Assembly (NCBI RefSeq): GCF_963678975.1
Contig: NC_089280.1
Span: 13,715,280-13,779,279, forward strand
Reading direction: 5' to 3'
From: Dysidea avara
Lineage: Eukaryota; Porifera; Demospongiae; Dictyoceratida; Dysideidae
DNA: 64,000 nucleotides
Shown: positions 22,340-36,500 of the stretch, one piece after another
How positions within the stretch are numbered: the stretch's first letter is position 1
Layout: every line of letters begins with the position of its first letter
Position numbers and translations under genes: made by a program
Notes under the pieces: model-generated
What the model was told of the DNA's origin: nothing
The model's input: only the letters and a program-made list of their open reading frames with translations
Databases searched by the model: none

Positions 22340-23382
22340 TTTCTCTAGCTGCCTTGCACTAAAAAATTAGATACAAAACTCATGTGATCTACTGTCATCA
22401 CGTGGATGGTTTTTGTACTTGTGCCGAGGGGCGACCTGTGCTGAAATTTAATAGCCCTGTGAGATGCAGCCCAGATAAGCAGTGGCAATGTTGTGCGATG
22501 TTTTCAGTATCAGCATAGGTAAGCGATGTGCGAGTGCTCTGTGTGACATCATGATCTATGGTTGGGATGGGCTGGTCGATATGACCTCGGATATGACATG
22601 TACTCGGACACGTGGAGTTTAGTCTCGCGTAGGCAAACCACTTTTTCTTCATTTGTATTGGGAAGAATGAATTAAAATAAGTGCAGTAAAATTGAACAGG
22701 TGGCTGGTCGCAGCCGGATACTAACTATATCAATACTGTTTAATAGTGAGTGCATGCCTGCAAACTACTGAACAAAACATAAATTTACGTACGTACCTAA
22801 AAAAACTGTTGGCATGCATGCAGCATAGATTTATACATCTGTACATGTGTAACAATTCTTTAGCTACAGATTTCATATAGTTTTCTGTCCTAGCTGCTTG
22901 CGTCATGTCTGCATGGGGACCCACATTGAAGGTCATTAACATCATTATTGCTCCAAAATAATTTCCTGTGCTGTTGTTATTATGAAGAGCCTTTCATTTT
23001 TCATTGCTAAACCTAGAAAAAATAGTTCTGGTGGTTGCTAGCTAGTTCTGGTTGTTGCTAGTATTACCTCACAGAAAGCTAGGAATCCTCTCAACCCAGA
23101 GAGAAATGACTTGCAAGATTCTTACAAGTAAGTAACAAGAAAAGTTCCCTTTTCTGTGCAAGGATCTTGCAGTAGTGCAAATCTTACAAAAAGCCACTTT
23201 TCCAGATATATACTCTAATAGAACACTCTCACCTGCACCAAATATTGGGTGTGCAACTGCAATCTCATTTGGAGTGACTTAAACTGGCTATAGTGAGCTT
23301 ATAATATGTAAGCTGCATCCATGTGTATGTGTGTCACTGTGATGTTGATTTATCCTACACAGCAGTGTGAGCTGCAATCATC
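22340..23382. promoter_or_regulatory. Divergent 5' region of ATG7 and transporter copy 1
   Basis: About 1 kb between two start codons on opposite strands. No exon recognised. One unit of the dispersed 17-base motif occurs at about 23208-23230. The promoter role is inferred from orientation. Confidence 0.35.
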
Positions 23383-26300
23383 ATGTCACACAATGATGAT
23401 GAGGTGAAGGATTATGGTACGATTAATGTTAATGGTAATCTCACTGAACTGAGTGGTGAAGTTGGGAGTAATGAGGATCATAAGAAGAACAATTCATTAT
23501 CAACTGTTGTGAGATATTGTGGAGCTACTCTGTGTCTCACCTTAATAGTGTTGTCATGTGAGCTGATCTGTACTATTTGTGTTGTGTGTACCAATGTGTC
23601 ATAGTGTGCTATTATTGCTGGTGGTAACTGTGTTGCATGTTAACTATAGGGGTTGCATTAGCAGAAGCAGTTCAAGATCTTGAAGTGGATTATCCTCATG
23701 TATGTGAGTCGTGTAATGTATAAATGTACATTATGTAATGGTGGTATAATGACAGGCTTATGGCAAATTCACTGGCATCCAGGCTACTTCTTTTTTCTTA
23801 AGTAGTGCATCAGCCTATTTACAGTTAAATGCATGTTTGTGTGCGTTTGTATGTCAGACTTTGGGTGCCCACACCTTCACCTGTGTGACACGATACAGCC
23901 TCCTGCGGTTTACTAGCCCTGTCCCAGGAGTTACCTATGCAGACTCATAGCACTTGAGTGGTGCATGGGTGTACATGTCCCAGTGCTGGTTCACTGGGTA
24001 TGCTAGCATGGTAGCTGAAAGCTTTGTGTGTGTGTGTTGAGATGTCAACATTTGTACTAAATAGCTTTGTTCATTACAGCCTTATCTACTGGTTTACTGG
24101 ATACACTCCTTCTACAGTTTGATGTACATTGTATGGAAGATTTGGAGGTATGTATTACTATTCATTCTTCCCTGGTCATGTTGCAAGAGAGAGCATGTCT
24201 GTTTTGTGTAGAATATTTCCTGGTGGTTACAAGTGTAATAGAGTCGGAGATGGACTGATTTCTCCCAGGTATAGAAAGTGTTATTGTACAGTATCACATA
24301 CATACTGTAGTTGTGATTGCTGTATAAGGTCAACATCTTGCTGCCTGCTGGCAAAAGATGATCCAGTTGCTATTAAATAATGAACAACAGTTGATGATTA
24401 ATCCTAATAGATCAAGTAGTCGTGTTTAGTATTTCATAGAAAGTCAGTTTGTATGGGTGGGAGCTACTTTACATTACTCTACATATATCCACAATGTTAA
24501 TAATACAAGACAAGGATGTTTATGAAAGATACTGATAGTTTTAGTCATTAATTTTGCTATAGCTGTGTGCGTGTCAGGCGACTCAATTCTAGCATTTGGC
24601 TGGGTGCAGTGTTTCTTACTGTTATCAAACACATTTATATACAACACTTATAGGAGGATGCTGATTATCACTGGATACTTAAGCTTCATTTCATTAATAT
24701 CATCTTATTTTTGGTACTTATCCTTATCAGGAACAAGGTAATTGTCAACATAAACACATCACTTAGTAGTCATACATATTGTGTTGTAGTGTTGCAGTAA
24801 ACTCTTCTATTTACCAGTCATCCCCGGCAGTGGTATTTATGTTAGCCATTCCTCTACTAGGAGAAGTGATCACTTTAGTAAAAGTACGGGTGTACTGTAG
24901 TTTTCAATGAGGTCGATATACGTCTTGTTTGTACAGTTGATATCACTGATGATGTCAGTGGGTGGAGCTTGTGTGGTTGGGATATACTCTAACAGACATG
25001 ATAGTAGTAATAACACTAATGGTGACTCCATACCAGCAGAGTGGAATATCACCAGTTTTGTTGCTAGCACTAGTACTGCTTCACATGACAAGACCACACC
25101 ATTGGGTATAATGGTATGTTGTTTATATAAACAGTAGACATTGGGTAGCCTGTAGTTTGAATCCTGGGGTTAGAAGAATTTATCCCTTTCTTTATCCCAT
25201 TTTCTCTTTCACCTTATTAGCTAGCTTAAGTAGTATCAGTGCTGGTCAATGTAAAAATGCCAATTGATTTTATGTATATAAAATTATATGCACCCATGTA
25301 AAGGAAATAGTATTCCCAAACACGTTGCTGTTAACTCATTGATGACAGGGACCACTAGCTGAATTGCATCATACTATATAGCTATCTATCCAATACACAG
25401 TAACCATACATGTTTATCTAATTACTTGCTATAAACTAAGTTTTTTGGCTACATTTAGCATCAACAGGATCACAGTCACCCTAATACAGTGCAATAGTCT
25501 AGCAGAACAACATAATCAAACATGTGGTTCGTATTACTTGTTTTACTGTTTTTATTACATGAGTCCCTACTTAAATTAATATGTATATATATAACTAAAA
25601 GTTTATTAAGAGCTGAAAATATAGGATATACTAGTGCTTTGTTCTCTCCTCGAGAGGTGAACTACAAGTAGATGTGTTGATACTGACTGATATATGACAT
25701 ACTTTTCTTTAGTACCTTCTTTTAGCTGTGTCAACATTCGCACTACTTCAAGTTAGTATTAAGAAGTTGTCGTCACCTCCAGGGGATCCAGCTGCTATAC
25801 CAAACAGTTTACGAACTTTGGGACTAATGGGAGTCCATACCCTGTTGTGGATGTGGTATGTAATTTAAACCCAAATTAATGATTGTTTTATACTATACCT
25901 GTAATTGTGTTTAGGCCACCAATTTTTATTTTACATTATGCTGGAATTGAAGTGTTTAGTTGGCCATCACGATGTAAGTTATGTATTTTGTGTTTGTTTG
26001 TTGAAAGTACAGTACAGTGGAACCTCATTAATAGGCCATCTCTGGGGTGATTTTATTTATGTGATCGTCAGAGCATTTGCCTACAGTTTACTTGACACAG
26101 CCATTATGGCAATATGTATGTAGAAGAAATTAATTTTAAATAATTTATCAACATGTGAATGTAATTTATATGAATGGATTTTATGCGGACATTTAAGAAT
26201 TTGAGAATTCACGTTTCTAAAATCATGGATCCATCATGGAAAGATCAAGTAATGAAGCAGTCGGGCAAAATAAAAATACTTTAATAGAACAGTCACTTAG

Positions 26301-27281
26301 TGGAAACTCCTTATCAAATTAATACTATATTACTTGTATTTACACTTCATGTGTATTACACAGACACTCTTATGTTGATGGCAGTGAGTGCTGGGGTGGA
26401 GGTAGTTAACACTGCTAGTGTTATCACTTGTATTGCACTGGTGTCTCCAATGTTCACCAGGTAATGTACTGCTTATCATGCACTTATATAATTGTTACGG
26501 GAGTACAGCTGTATGTGAGACTGACTGCAGGTGGTTACCAGTACAGAACATGTGCAGCAGTTTAATCCAGAATATGTCTAGAATCTGACACCATTTGCTG
26601 CACTTATTTTATTAGTATTGCCTACCATCTTTTTGCCACCAATGAGCATTGGATAGACAATGTGATTATACTCTAATAGAAGTCACATTAAATTAAATGC
26701 AATCAAGCGAAAGAGCATGTACTGTGATTGCATACTGTCACTTTGATAATTATAGAGAAACTTTACTTAGTGGCCACCTCTGTAATAAGGCCCCTTCAGT
26801 CCCAATCGTAACAGTTAATATGTGTTTCAGTTGGTGACTTCATTAATAAGCCCACCTCAGTATTGAGGACATAGTTTTGGTTCCATACAGTAGGTGCCCT
26901 ATATGAGGTTTCACTGACAATCTAAGATGTCAGGCCAATGTGGCTTTATTTTACACAAATAAAGTTACAGCTATCATTAATTTTTATGTGTATAATATAA
27001 AGGTGTTCTTGCAAGATATCTTTTTATATTAACAATGGTGAATTCACTTTCTTTACAGTGTTGGAGCTATATTAGTTATCCCTGCTTCAGTGGTGTGGGA
27101 CTACTTCAGTCATCACTATGTTGAGAATTATTTAGCTTACATTGGAACTGTAGCCATCATTGCAGGATTTGTAGGATTTGTGATATCAGAAGTTGTTGCA
27201 GACAGAAGGAAAAGACTCAACGAGATGATGGATTTACCACCAAGTATTATCACTAAAAGGCTAAACTTTGGGTGGATTTGA
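23383..27281 (+). CDS. SLC35/DMT-like multi-pass transporter, copy 1
   Basis: Eleven exons, 408 aa: 23383-23557, 23650-23699, 24080-24147, 24212-24268, 24654-24737, 24790-24883, 24937-25113, 25713-25855, 25915-25973, 26364-26460, 27059-27281. The hydrophilic N-terminus of about 40 residues is followed by about ten hydrophobic segments, the architecture of drug/metabolite (EamA) carriers. Diagnostic blocks are IYQSSPAVVFMLAIPLLGE, then ISLMMSVGGACVVGIYSN, then IALVSPMFTSVGAILVIP and GFVGFVISEVV. These resemble the SLC35F branch, some members of which carry thiamine, but the substrate is unknown. A loop after the fifth segment is Asn-rich with N-x-S/T sites and is probably lumenal or extracellular. 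The C-terminus ends KRLNFGWI. Copy 2 downstream has the same exon plan and the ending RPTFGWV. Confidence 0.85.
23870..24040 (+). mobile_element. 5'-truncated SINE of the (GT)n-tail family
   Basis: Matches the body of the 19735-20165 copy (CTTCACCTGTGTGACACGAT, then GAGTGGTGCATGG and CAGTGCTGGTTCACTGGG) and ends in a short GT run. Lies in intron 2 of transporter copy 1. Confidence 0.65.
26009..26330. mobile_element. Fragmentary pogo/Tigger-like MITE
   Basis: The left edge CAGTGGAACCTCATTAATAG matches the family of 5499-5742, and the right edge CACTTAGTGGAAACTCC is a weak partner. It contains a TTAATAGAACAGTCAC motif unit. A further decayed relative spans about 26750-26930. Both are in intron 10 of copy 1. 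Confidence 0.45.
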
Positions 27282-27838
27282 TGAATACATCTCAAATGTG
27301 GTATAAGGGGGAGGACATTTAAAGCAATCACAAATAACAATTTCACAGCAGCAAGCTCATTGTTATGTATGTGAAACAGGCCTTTTCTATATTTATCATA
27401 TGTACTAGTGCTGAAATGATTTTTTACTATTCGGTATGTTTGATTTGCTGACATACTATTCGAATATTCATTAGTACTGTGATCAGATGGATGAAGTCAA
27501 CCCTGAAGTTTGAGATTATGAACAAAGTGACATATTAATTTGTAGTGAAAATTTCTGTTTTAGAAGAAATGAAATAGCTCTTGTGCTTTACCTTACTATC
27601 AACAAAGATTTCAGCGCTTCTTCATGCTTAAAGAATAATTGGTCAATTTGTTCGCAACCAATTCTGAATCGTTTCAGCACTCTCTTTCACCAATGTGCAC
27701 TGCACTGGCTTAGGAAGGTTAATCTACAGTCCTGGGGTTCTTGTGTATGTATCAGGCAAAGCACCTGTGCCCGTGGTATCAATGCAGTGATCGTTACTGA
27801 GATCTACAATGCCACTCAACACATCAGCAATCATTAAT
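27282..27838. other. 3' flank of transporter copy 1; nothing recognised
   Basis: No exon or terminal repeats. A short ATTCGAATATTC stretch near 27460 recalls the hAT-like family at 48516, too short to call. Confidence 0.35.
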
Positions 27839-28113
27839 CAAGGGGTGTTACGTAGGTACGTGCTGTAGGGAGATCTGCGACCGTGGTCAAAGTCTTGACC
27901 GGCCGAAATTTTGCTTTGACCTTTGACTAAGAGCCTTTTCCAATCTTTGACCAGTGACCTAGCGACGATATTTCAGTACTATTCGATTGTGGGTCAGAAA
28001 TTTTTACCCTTGACCGTTGACTTGGCACGAATTTGGTGGCCTTGACCTTTGACTTACACTTTGACCGCGGTCGCAGATCTACCTACAATGAGTGCATGTG
28101 TGTCACCCCCTTG
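27839..28113. mobile_element. CAAGGGG-ended foldback MITE, intact copy
   Basis: Starts CAAGGGGTGTTACGTAGG and ends GTGTGTCACCCCCTTG. Inner arms are GGAGATCTGCGACCG and CGGTCGCAGATCTACC. This copy shows the uninterrupted state of 21354-22039. Confidence 0.8.
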
Positions 28114-28726
28114 TTAGTGTAATGTGCTGTGTGGTGACTCCCTCAACAGATACCTATCTGCTATATAGGAAGTCTCTAACCATTTTAGTGAACCTCTCAG
28201 GAGGTCTGTTAGTAATTTTAATTGTCTTCAAAGGTTTTTACAACACACATAATTATTGGCTCACTAAAACGATTGGGTTGGGGGATTCCTGCAGTTAGCT
28301 ACAGTTGTGTATCCAGCTAACAAATGCTAGACTACATGCTACATCATGTGTATCGGCTAGAGAAAAATTTCACGTTTACACTGTAAATTGAAATGTAGTC
28401 TGCAGTGTTGTGGTGGAATGTGACCTTATCGGCCTGGTGGAAAAAAGCGGTGCATGTCGAGCTCAAGCTTAGTATCCAGAAAAGCACTCCCGGGTATGAG
28501 AAATTTAATTAGTTTTGAATATCACGTGTCTCGTGTTTTATCGCTTCACGACCAGCCTGTGTGAAGAACTTGAGCCGATAGAGCTAGCTGTGTTTAACTA
28601 GTAGGTACGTGTTTGTCGGCTATTGTGTTAAAAATCGTTGTATAATAAAATTAGTGAACGGTGTACATACACCGCTGTTTCAGTCAGAGGTATTAATTTG
28701 ACTGCAGAAATGTATGTATTGTCCGC

Positions 28727-29478
28727 CATTAAGGTTACGGGATACTGAGCGACTGTCAAACAAAAATTTTATTACGTAATTAAGGCGGGCTTGGTGTTGT
28801 TGTGTTGTGTATCAGCTGGTAACAGGCCTAAATTGTTGGGAGAATCATAGCATGCTGACTGGACAGGTACAAGGTACAAGAAAACACATGTAACAGTACA
28901 AGATAACATAGAAACAACACACTTAGCAACTGGCGCACCTGTAAGCGCATGCGTAGTTTTGCTGACTAATGGCGATATTTTCCTGAACCAAAAATCAGGA
29001 CTGTCAAACTAGTTGTTGACATTTTGTATAAACAGACTACTAGTTTGGCTTCTTGTCTAGGTCCTGACGGAGCCTTTTGTTAGAAATAATGTTTCTAGTG
29101 CTTGTGATATCAATTAAAAAATATATTTTGTGACCACAGTGTCTTGCTTTAGGCCATATTGTAGTCATATTTCAGCAACTATACGCATTATTCACAAATC
29201 CTCTTGTCAGTCCCTCACAAGTGATGTTCTTCAAACCTTAGAATTGTTAGTAAGTTCTCGTGGCTCTTCATTGGTCTGATTTTTGGTTCATAGTTTTCAC
29301 TAATTGACATGGGGATAACTCATGTTTCCATAACAACATTTGAATTTCAAGTCGATTAATGAGAAGTTAAGAATGCATAAATATTTGATAACAATGCATG
29401 AAGAAAAATCAAACCCCTAATCATGAAAAATGATTGGTAGTGTACATGTGGGGTTTACAGTATCCCGTAACCTTAATG
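28727..29478. mobile_element. Element with 21-bp perfect terminal inverted repeats
   Basis: Ends at 28727-28747 and 29458-29478 are exact complements (CATTAAGGTTACGGGATACT plus G). No clear target duplication and no transposase frame. Superfamily not assigned. Confidence 0.7.
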
Positions 29479-30149
29479 TAACTGAGCTTGCCAGAGTAGA
29501 AATATATGACAGTGTTATTGTAGAAACTGCAGTTGATATGAAGGTGAAATTATTAATGATGAAAAAATTAATGCTGATCCTAATAGTGTTGGTAATGACA
29601 TTCTTAATGAAGTCTTGTTTGATCTCTTTATAGTTTGACTACAACTTAAAATATCAGACTACAAGACATTACATGTTGTCACCTACGTCGATTGGTTTAA
29701 TATTGAACAGCTCGTTATCATCATTACCAATTGCAAATAGGATTTTTGTCATCATGAATATGTCCTACCAGCATCCGACCTGGCTAGAAGTTGTTTAGGA
29801 TATATTACACATGTGCTACTGGCTTGTAAAGGTTTTATGTTGGAATTGAATAGTAAAGAAGTACTGTAAAAGGTCAGTAGCATTGCAGTTAGTATCAAGA
29901 GTCTACCTAGTAACCTAACGGCAAGAGTTCATCTAAAGGGAACAGATGTAAAAGGGTTGTATTAGTCACAGTGAAGTGCAGGCTTTGTTTATGGATAATA
30001 CCAAACAGAACAACATACTGTAGTCCATACATACGTACGTACCAGTCTTGTTAAATGGGGACCTGGTGGCCTGGTATCAACTGGGAAAGCAGCTCATCCT
30101 GCTGTAACATTAGTGGGTATCTGGTGTTAACTGGAAAGCAAATTCCCAA

Positions 30150-30345
30150 CTATCCTTGTATTACTTAGCGGTGTTGGGGTCGCTGTGGCTATCCATGATA
30201 CCTGTACAGTCCTGCGGTTCAGGATTTGTCTGCACAAGACTCAAGTGCCTGAGTGGAGCACAGGCATCCCAGTGCTGGTTCAATATAGCAATGAGTGTTG
30301 TTTTGCATAACTTTTTGCTTTGCGTGTGGGTGGGTGGGTGGGTAG
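30150..30345 (+). mobile_element. Partial SINE of the (GT)n-tail family
   Basis: Body words CTGAGTGGAGCACAGGCATC, then CCAGTGCTGGTTCA and TTTTGCATAACTTT, followed by a GT/GGGT-rich tail. It ends about 75 bases before the start codon of transporter copy 2. Confidence 0.6.
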
Positions 30346-30418
30346 GTGCATGATTCATAAGCAAAAAGTGGTACATACGTAACTTACCACATTGATCATA
30401 TATATTTTCATTTAGAAC

Positions 30419-30497
30419 ATGTCTCACAAGAAACTAACTGAACCCAAACACTATGGGAGCACCAACAACACATATGAACATCTCACTGACATGAGTT

Positions 30498-30532
<35 letters not shown>

Positions 30533-33500
30533 AGTAGTGAAGAAGATGATGAACTGGAGTTAAGGAAGTCCAAGACCTTGGTGATGATGAGATACCTGGG
30601 TGGTACCATTTGTCTTATTGCCATGGTGTTGTCATGTAAGTTGATGTGTCATTGTGTTTATTGTATTCTTGTGTCACACATACACTCTTTATGTACAATG
30701 TACCAGTGACTAGTATATTGGCGTTCACTGTATATAGACTCGCAATAACTTCCTTTTGGTAATGACTAAATTTTTATATGGGCGTGAAGCTCTTCAAATG
30801 CCTGAGATGGTGGGATAAGATGCGCTTTAATCAGAAGTTGAAATTTTCCCATACATTCATATACAGGAAGCCATTTAAGAGGAATCCTTTGAAGCAAGCA
30901 ACTAGAGAAATTTGTGGTTGAAGCCCTACTGACATCTGGTATATATAATTACATAACACCTGTTCTTTTTCTTCAAATAAACACTCTGTACACCATGGAG
31001 AAGGTTGTGTTGGTATTCTAGAAGGCATTCTACAACATTTTAACTTGTTACAAATAAAAGTGTAAATTGCAAAAGTTTGATGACTTCCATAATGACATGC
31101 ACTTATCTCATTATGCACCATCTAATTTATGGTTCCTTTGTGCTGTGTGGCTTGTTTTTGGTGAACAGGAATTTACTCGGAATTGATGGCTTTAAAATAG
31201 TAATTTTACTTACGAGTATCTTTGTTCTTGTTCTACTGTTTTACAGCTTGTTACAGCTTTAGTGTGCTTTCAGGTTGTTGAAATTTTCATGTACCTCTCA
31301 ACTACACTATATACCGTACATATAAATATTGTTTGTGATTGAATTCTTTGCTGAGCACATATGCTACATACTGTATGTATGTAGTACAAATTACGACATA
31401 AAATTAACTGCCAACAGCCTTTGGGATAAAGGCAATGCTGAAAATGAAATGTCATTCATCATTTACATAATCTTTAGATTTGTCAACTATGTGTGTTGTA
31501 GATAGAAAAGGCTTTCATATTGATGTTACATTGTTATACCTATTGTACTTATTTAACCCTTTAAGGACCAAAAATTGTGTGCATAGTCTACCCTGAAAGC
31601 CCACACGTTTTATGATTATTGCGCATTTAGTGTTTTTAAAAAATATAATAAGTTTATAGCATTGACAAAGCCCCTACAAGTGCTCAATTGTATAACAAAC
31701 TATACTAAAAGACTCGCCTGACAATAATAAACAACATTATCTAACTTACCAAAGCGTAGAACCAATGTCTTAAAAGCACTAAGGTGAGTTTCAAACACCT
31801 ACACGTGATCGATTTCTTCGTGACACAATCAATAAAAACAGTCCGCCATTTTAGTTTTTTTAAACCGCATCACGTGATCTTGTATATCAAATTATTCGCC
31901 TCTAAATAGTGAGCACTCTGAGCTTTATTTGAAGTTAATACGATTAACACAGCCAAAGTTATGGAGCGATTTCTACAAGGTTAGTTTTATTGTTGTGTAA
32001 ATATTACATGTTTGTACTTTGTTAGGAATTTTACACAGGCTTAGTTTTGCGTGATAAGTTGGCCTTATATATCAAAAGAATTGCCTATGAATGGCGAATA
32101 CAATGGCCCCTGTTTCGATCTAATAGCTTCATTTGTTGCGGAGTTATAGCTCTTTGTTTACTGCCAATAATCTTGGACGTAATATTACGGTGCTGGTCTT
32201 TCGAGCAATACCTACTTTGGACGTAATATTACGGCAGCGGTCCTTAAAGGGTTAATAGTGTGGATCTCCCTCACCGCTAAATTTGTAGAGGCTCCAATCT
32301 ACTGTATCTAAACTGCTATAACTTACACAGCATACCATATAATCCTATAAAACTATATATGTGACTGGATTTTGGAAAAACGATCCAAATCGCACATTAG
32401 AAGTTCTGAGATAAACGGTTTTAAAGAATTGAAGCCAGCATAACTCTCCAAGGATAGCAAGCACGCGTATGAAATTTACACAAAAGATGCATCAATCTGT
32501 TACCTTTCAAGCCACTTCCAGTACTTGTAGCTGCTTGTACAGTTTCCCGCCAAATAAGATAGAAAATCTGAGCAGTTGGACGAGCGAAGTAGTATCACGA
32601 GTGCTCACAAAGGGGTGGAGGCTGGGGGTGGCGGGGAGGGCAAGAGATAGACCTCAAAATGGAGGCAGACCACGATTGGAGTCCAGACACGAGATTACAG
32701 GGCTGTGCTGGCTCCTTAGTGGCTGATATGTAGCAAAATCAACAGAGAACACGTCTGGCCAACATTATAAGGCTGTCCACCAGTAAACTACTGACTCTTG
32801 CCAAGCCAGGTCCTTCACAAGGCCTGAAACCGCCATTTGAGTACTCCACACCACCCAGAAAAGACGTGTGTAAAAACCAGCCTCGTGTAGTTTGAGTAAT
32901 ACTGAGGGTCAAAACTTGTAGTACGATAGTGTAGCTATCCACTGGTGGTGTTAGTTTGATTTTGCCTGATGTGCGATTTGGATCGGTTCTGTAAAATCTG
33001 GTCACATATCAAATTACACGTTATAGAACAAGGAATTCGATTATGAAATTGCTGTTTACACAAGAGCAACCACAAATCCTTTAAAGTACAAAAATCGATC
33101 CAAGTGAAACCAAATGTAAAATTTCACTACTTTACTGGCTAGCACTGTGTATAATAGTACAATAAAAATCACTAACCTGTTTACAATTGAAGCAATTATC
33201 TCTAAGTCAGGTTTTCCAGCATCTGAGCAAGTGCGCATGCACATACAAGCACGAGGTCACTATTTCGAGACGTGCAAAAGTAGCAATACGCCACTCAAAC
33301 GTATAATATCCTCTCCTTACCGTTTCTGTTTATTAGTAGTGCCATTATCACGTCGAAGAATTGTCTACAATGCTTGTTATCGACGTTCCGAAAGTACGCG
33401 ATTGCATCGTCTATTACCACGCAATAGTGCACGAGAGACCGGTTATCCCTGTTACCGTTCACCTAAGGTCATGCTAAGCGCAGGGGCTACTAGAACGCTT

Positions 33501-36500
33501 GACTGAAGTTACACAGTGTTTAGAATGTGATGCTACAGGCGTTTATAATCGAAACCGCCATATGGCGGTTGTGGCAATGAGGGTTAAGGACCCCATGTGA
33601 TTGCATATTTTTTGAATTCCTTTTATTACATAGCCAAATAAATCATCAACTGAAATTTCAGCCAGCACTACCAAGTGCTAGCAACAGGAAGATCAATTTG
33701 TACAGTGGTGATATGAAAAATAGCAAGGTCATATCTTCCTTCTCCTTGTAAGCACTGGCATGAAACAAAGATTTTTGAATGCCACTTACTTTGCGGAATA
33801 TGATGATGCTAAGGTTTTGTACGTAGTTAGGATTTTCCTTCATCATACAAGTACTCAAAAAAATTACAATTTAGTGATTCATCCATTGTGTGTATTAACC
33901 TATTAACAGCTGTATCCTTCCCGGACTAGTGTGCGATTATTATGTAATCGCGGTTAAGTGTTTGTTATTAAAATAGGCGAGTTAAATCCTTCAAGTTGAA
34001 ATCTATTGTACCTCTACTACCAAAAAGACACTACTATACATACATACATACATGGGGACAGGTGGAGATGACCCTTCGACTGTTTTATCCCAGGTGTGGC
34101 ATGGTACACATGAGTACATAACACAACACTGCAAGAAGGATATAAATCATGGAGAAACCAGCTGTGAAAGGATCACATCATAAGTAACTGTATACAGTAC
34201 GTTGCATTAAAATGTTCACCTTATATTGATGAGAGCTTGTATTGTAATGCTTCAGTAGATGACAGGATCATGAATGGTTATGCACATAGAGACAGCTTAC
34301 AGTGCATAATTTATACTGAGACACTACAAGTTTTTGTAGGCATCAATGTAAGAATAGCCACAAATTCATGAAGGTAGCCCTACAAATTTGTGAAGGAGAC
34401 CTACAAATTTGCACAAGTGAGCATAACTATTTAAACTTCACCTCATCCTCGTAATTACAGTTTCACGAAAGTATCATAAATGCTCATGACAAATTTGCAA
34501 ACTTTTTTATGCAAGGTGCTGTAGTGTGTAAAGCACCTTTGTACATAGATGGTTAGTTGGGATTCCGTTGTTTGAGATGGCTTTTACTGAAGTGTATGAT
34601 TACTGAAGTACCTGTATATATGATGAGATTCGGTGATTTGGCCAGTAGTCACCAGGAATTCAGCCATCACAATGGATTAATGCATTCTATAGTAATATTT
34701 AAGGCTGGGACAAAGCTTCGAATGTTTTGTGGGTTCGAAGGTTTCAAATTATAAAAGTATCCTTTGAAGCTTCGTAATGTACTCATAGTCTACAGAAGAA
34801 TTACAGATAAACGGCATTATCTTAATTGCAACTGCTTATTCCTCTTGCGTGATCAATGTTTGTATCTTCGCGATTGATCTTCAAGTACCACACCCACATT
34901 TAAACCATCACAGTTTTATTAACTTGCTACCATAGTTGTAGCCTTGCAACACCTTATAAAGTGATAGATAATGCACGGAAAACATCCTTTTAGCCATTAA
35001 TAGGTGTTTACCTATGGATGATTGCAGTATAGTGAACACGCCCATTTGCAATCAATCGATCGCATCATTCAGTACTGCTGGTATGCACTTTCCAAATGTA
35101 TTAAATAGGATTAGAAAGATAAAACTCAAGAAGGATGTCTTTGTGCATAAATACAAGAAAAGCTGTAACTAGAAAACTAACACTGAAGCTTTGAATGTTT
35201 GAACATTGTATTAGCGAATGTTTGAAGGGTATATTTCAATACTTGTGTTGCCTAGTAAAATTATGCTTGCACTAACATGTCCACAGGATTCTTGCAGATC
35301 TGGTTTGTATGTGAGAAAACATTAGGCATAAATTACAGCTGTAGATAATACTTGTTTATATGTATCTGTACTTCTTCCACATTGACAATTTCAGACACCT
35401 TAGAATATTGCAATAGTTAATTGACAAGTAGTTAGCAAATTACACACCTGGAGTTTACTTGAATCTGGAAATGTTTGCATGAAATAAAATCTTGTCATAA
35501 TCAAATTCACGAAAGCTTGTTGCAAACTACTGTTGTGAAAGCTGTATGGTGTTTGTGATTCTTGTGTAAATATTTTTCCTAATGGAAGTGGGTGACTACT
35601 GAAATTCTTTTCTTTGAGTATTACCAAATTACACATTTGGAGAAAGTTTGCTTTTGTGAACATTCCCTGTATATTTTAGTAATCAAACTGTCCAGCTTAG
35701 AGGACACTTCATCAAACATCTTGTGATCTTTAATTCCAAAACCTCAGTGTTGTATTTTGACATATTAGATGTACTGTATCACAGATCCCAGAGCCCTTAT
35801 TTCATCATCCTACGGTACCGTTCAAATGCAGTGCCGTCTCGTGAGAGTGTGAGCATTAAAAACTTGCTATTTGTTTAAAAGGCATATACTCGTGAACGAA
35901 GGTGCCACTTCCTTTAATTAGCAAGTTATTAAAAGCTCACTTATTAAAGAGCATGGCACCCGTTTTGTTTGCAAGTGTATACTCACATCAGTCACATGGG
36001 TGTCACACCCCTTAATCAGGGAGTTTTTAATTGCTCGTACTCTCACAAGACGACGTTGCACTTGAGCAGTACCATATGTACCTTATGGCTAAGAATCAAG
36101 CACCATGTTATCCATATTTCTCGTGAATGTATCAGAATTGTTTTAAATTTCAAGCACCATGTTTAGTTGTACAATGACGTGTATTATAGGGTGGTGATGT
36201 GTGGCCAGCCTCCTCTATGCCCAGTTCTTTAGTATTTTTGAAGCATACGCTGTAATGATAACCATATGCTTCAAGGAGAAGGTTTTTGTGGGTAGTATAC
36301 TGCAGGTTGAGTTTACAATGCAATATTTCATAGGCATAGAAATATGTTCTTCACAGCATTGTGTACACTGTACCTTTAAATTATTAGTACTGTTGCATAC
36401 AGTACCTGGTTAACTGGACCTTTCTAAAATCAATGGTATATCATGTATGTATACTACCCACCAAATTACTGTACTTTGTAGAGTCTATAAGTTGCTAAGC

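Noticed and set aside
33147-33506. 119-codon frame in intron 1 of copy 2
   Set aside because: Locally GC-richer and Arg-rich but without recognisable motif or partner exons; left unassigned.
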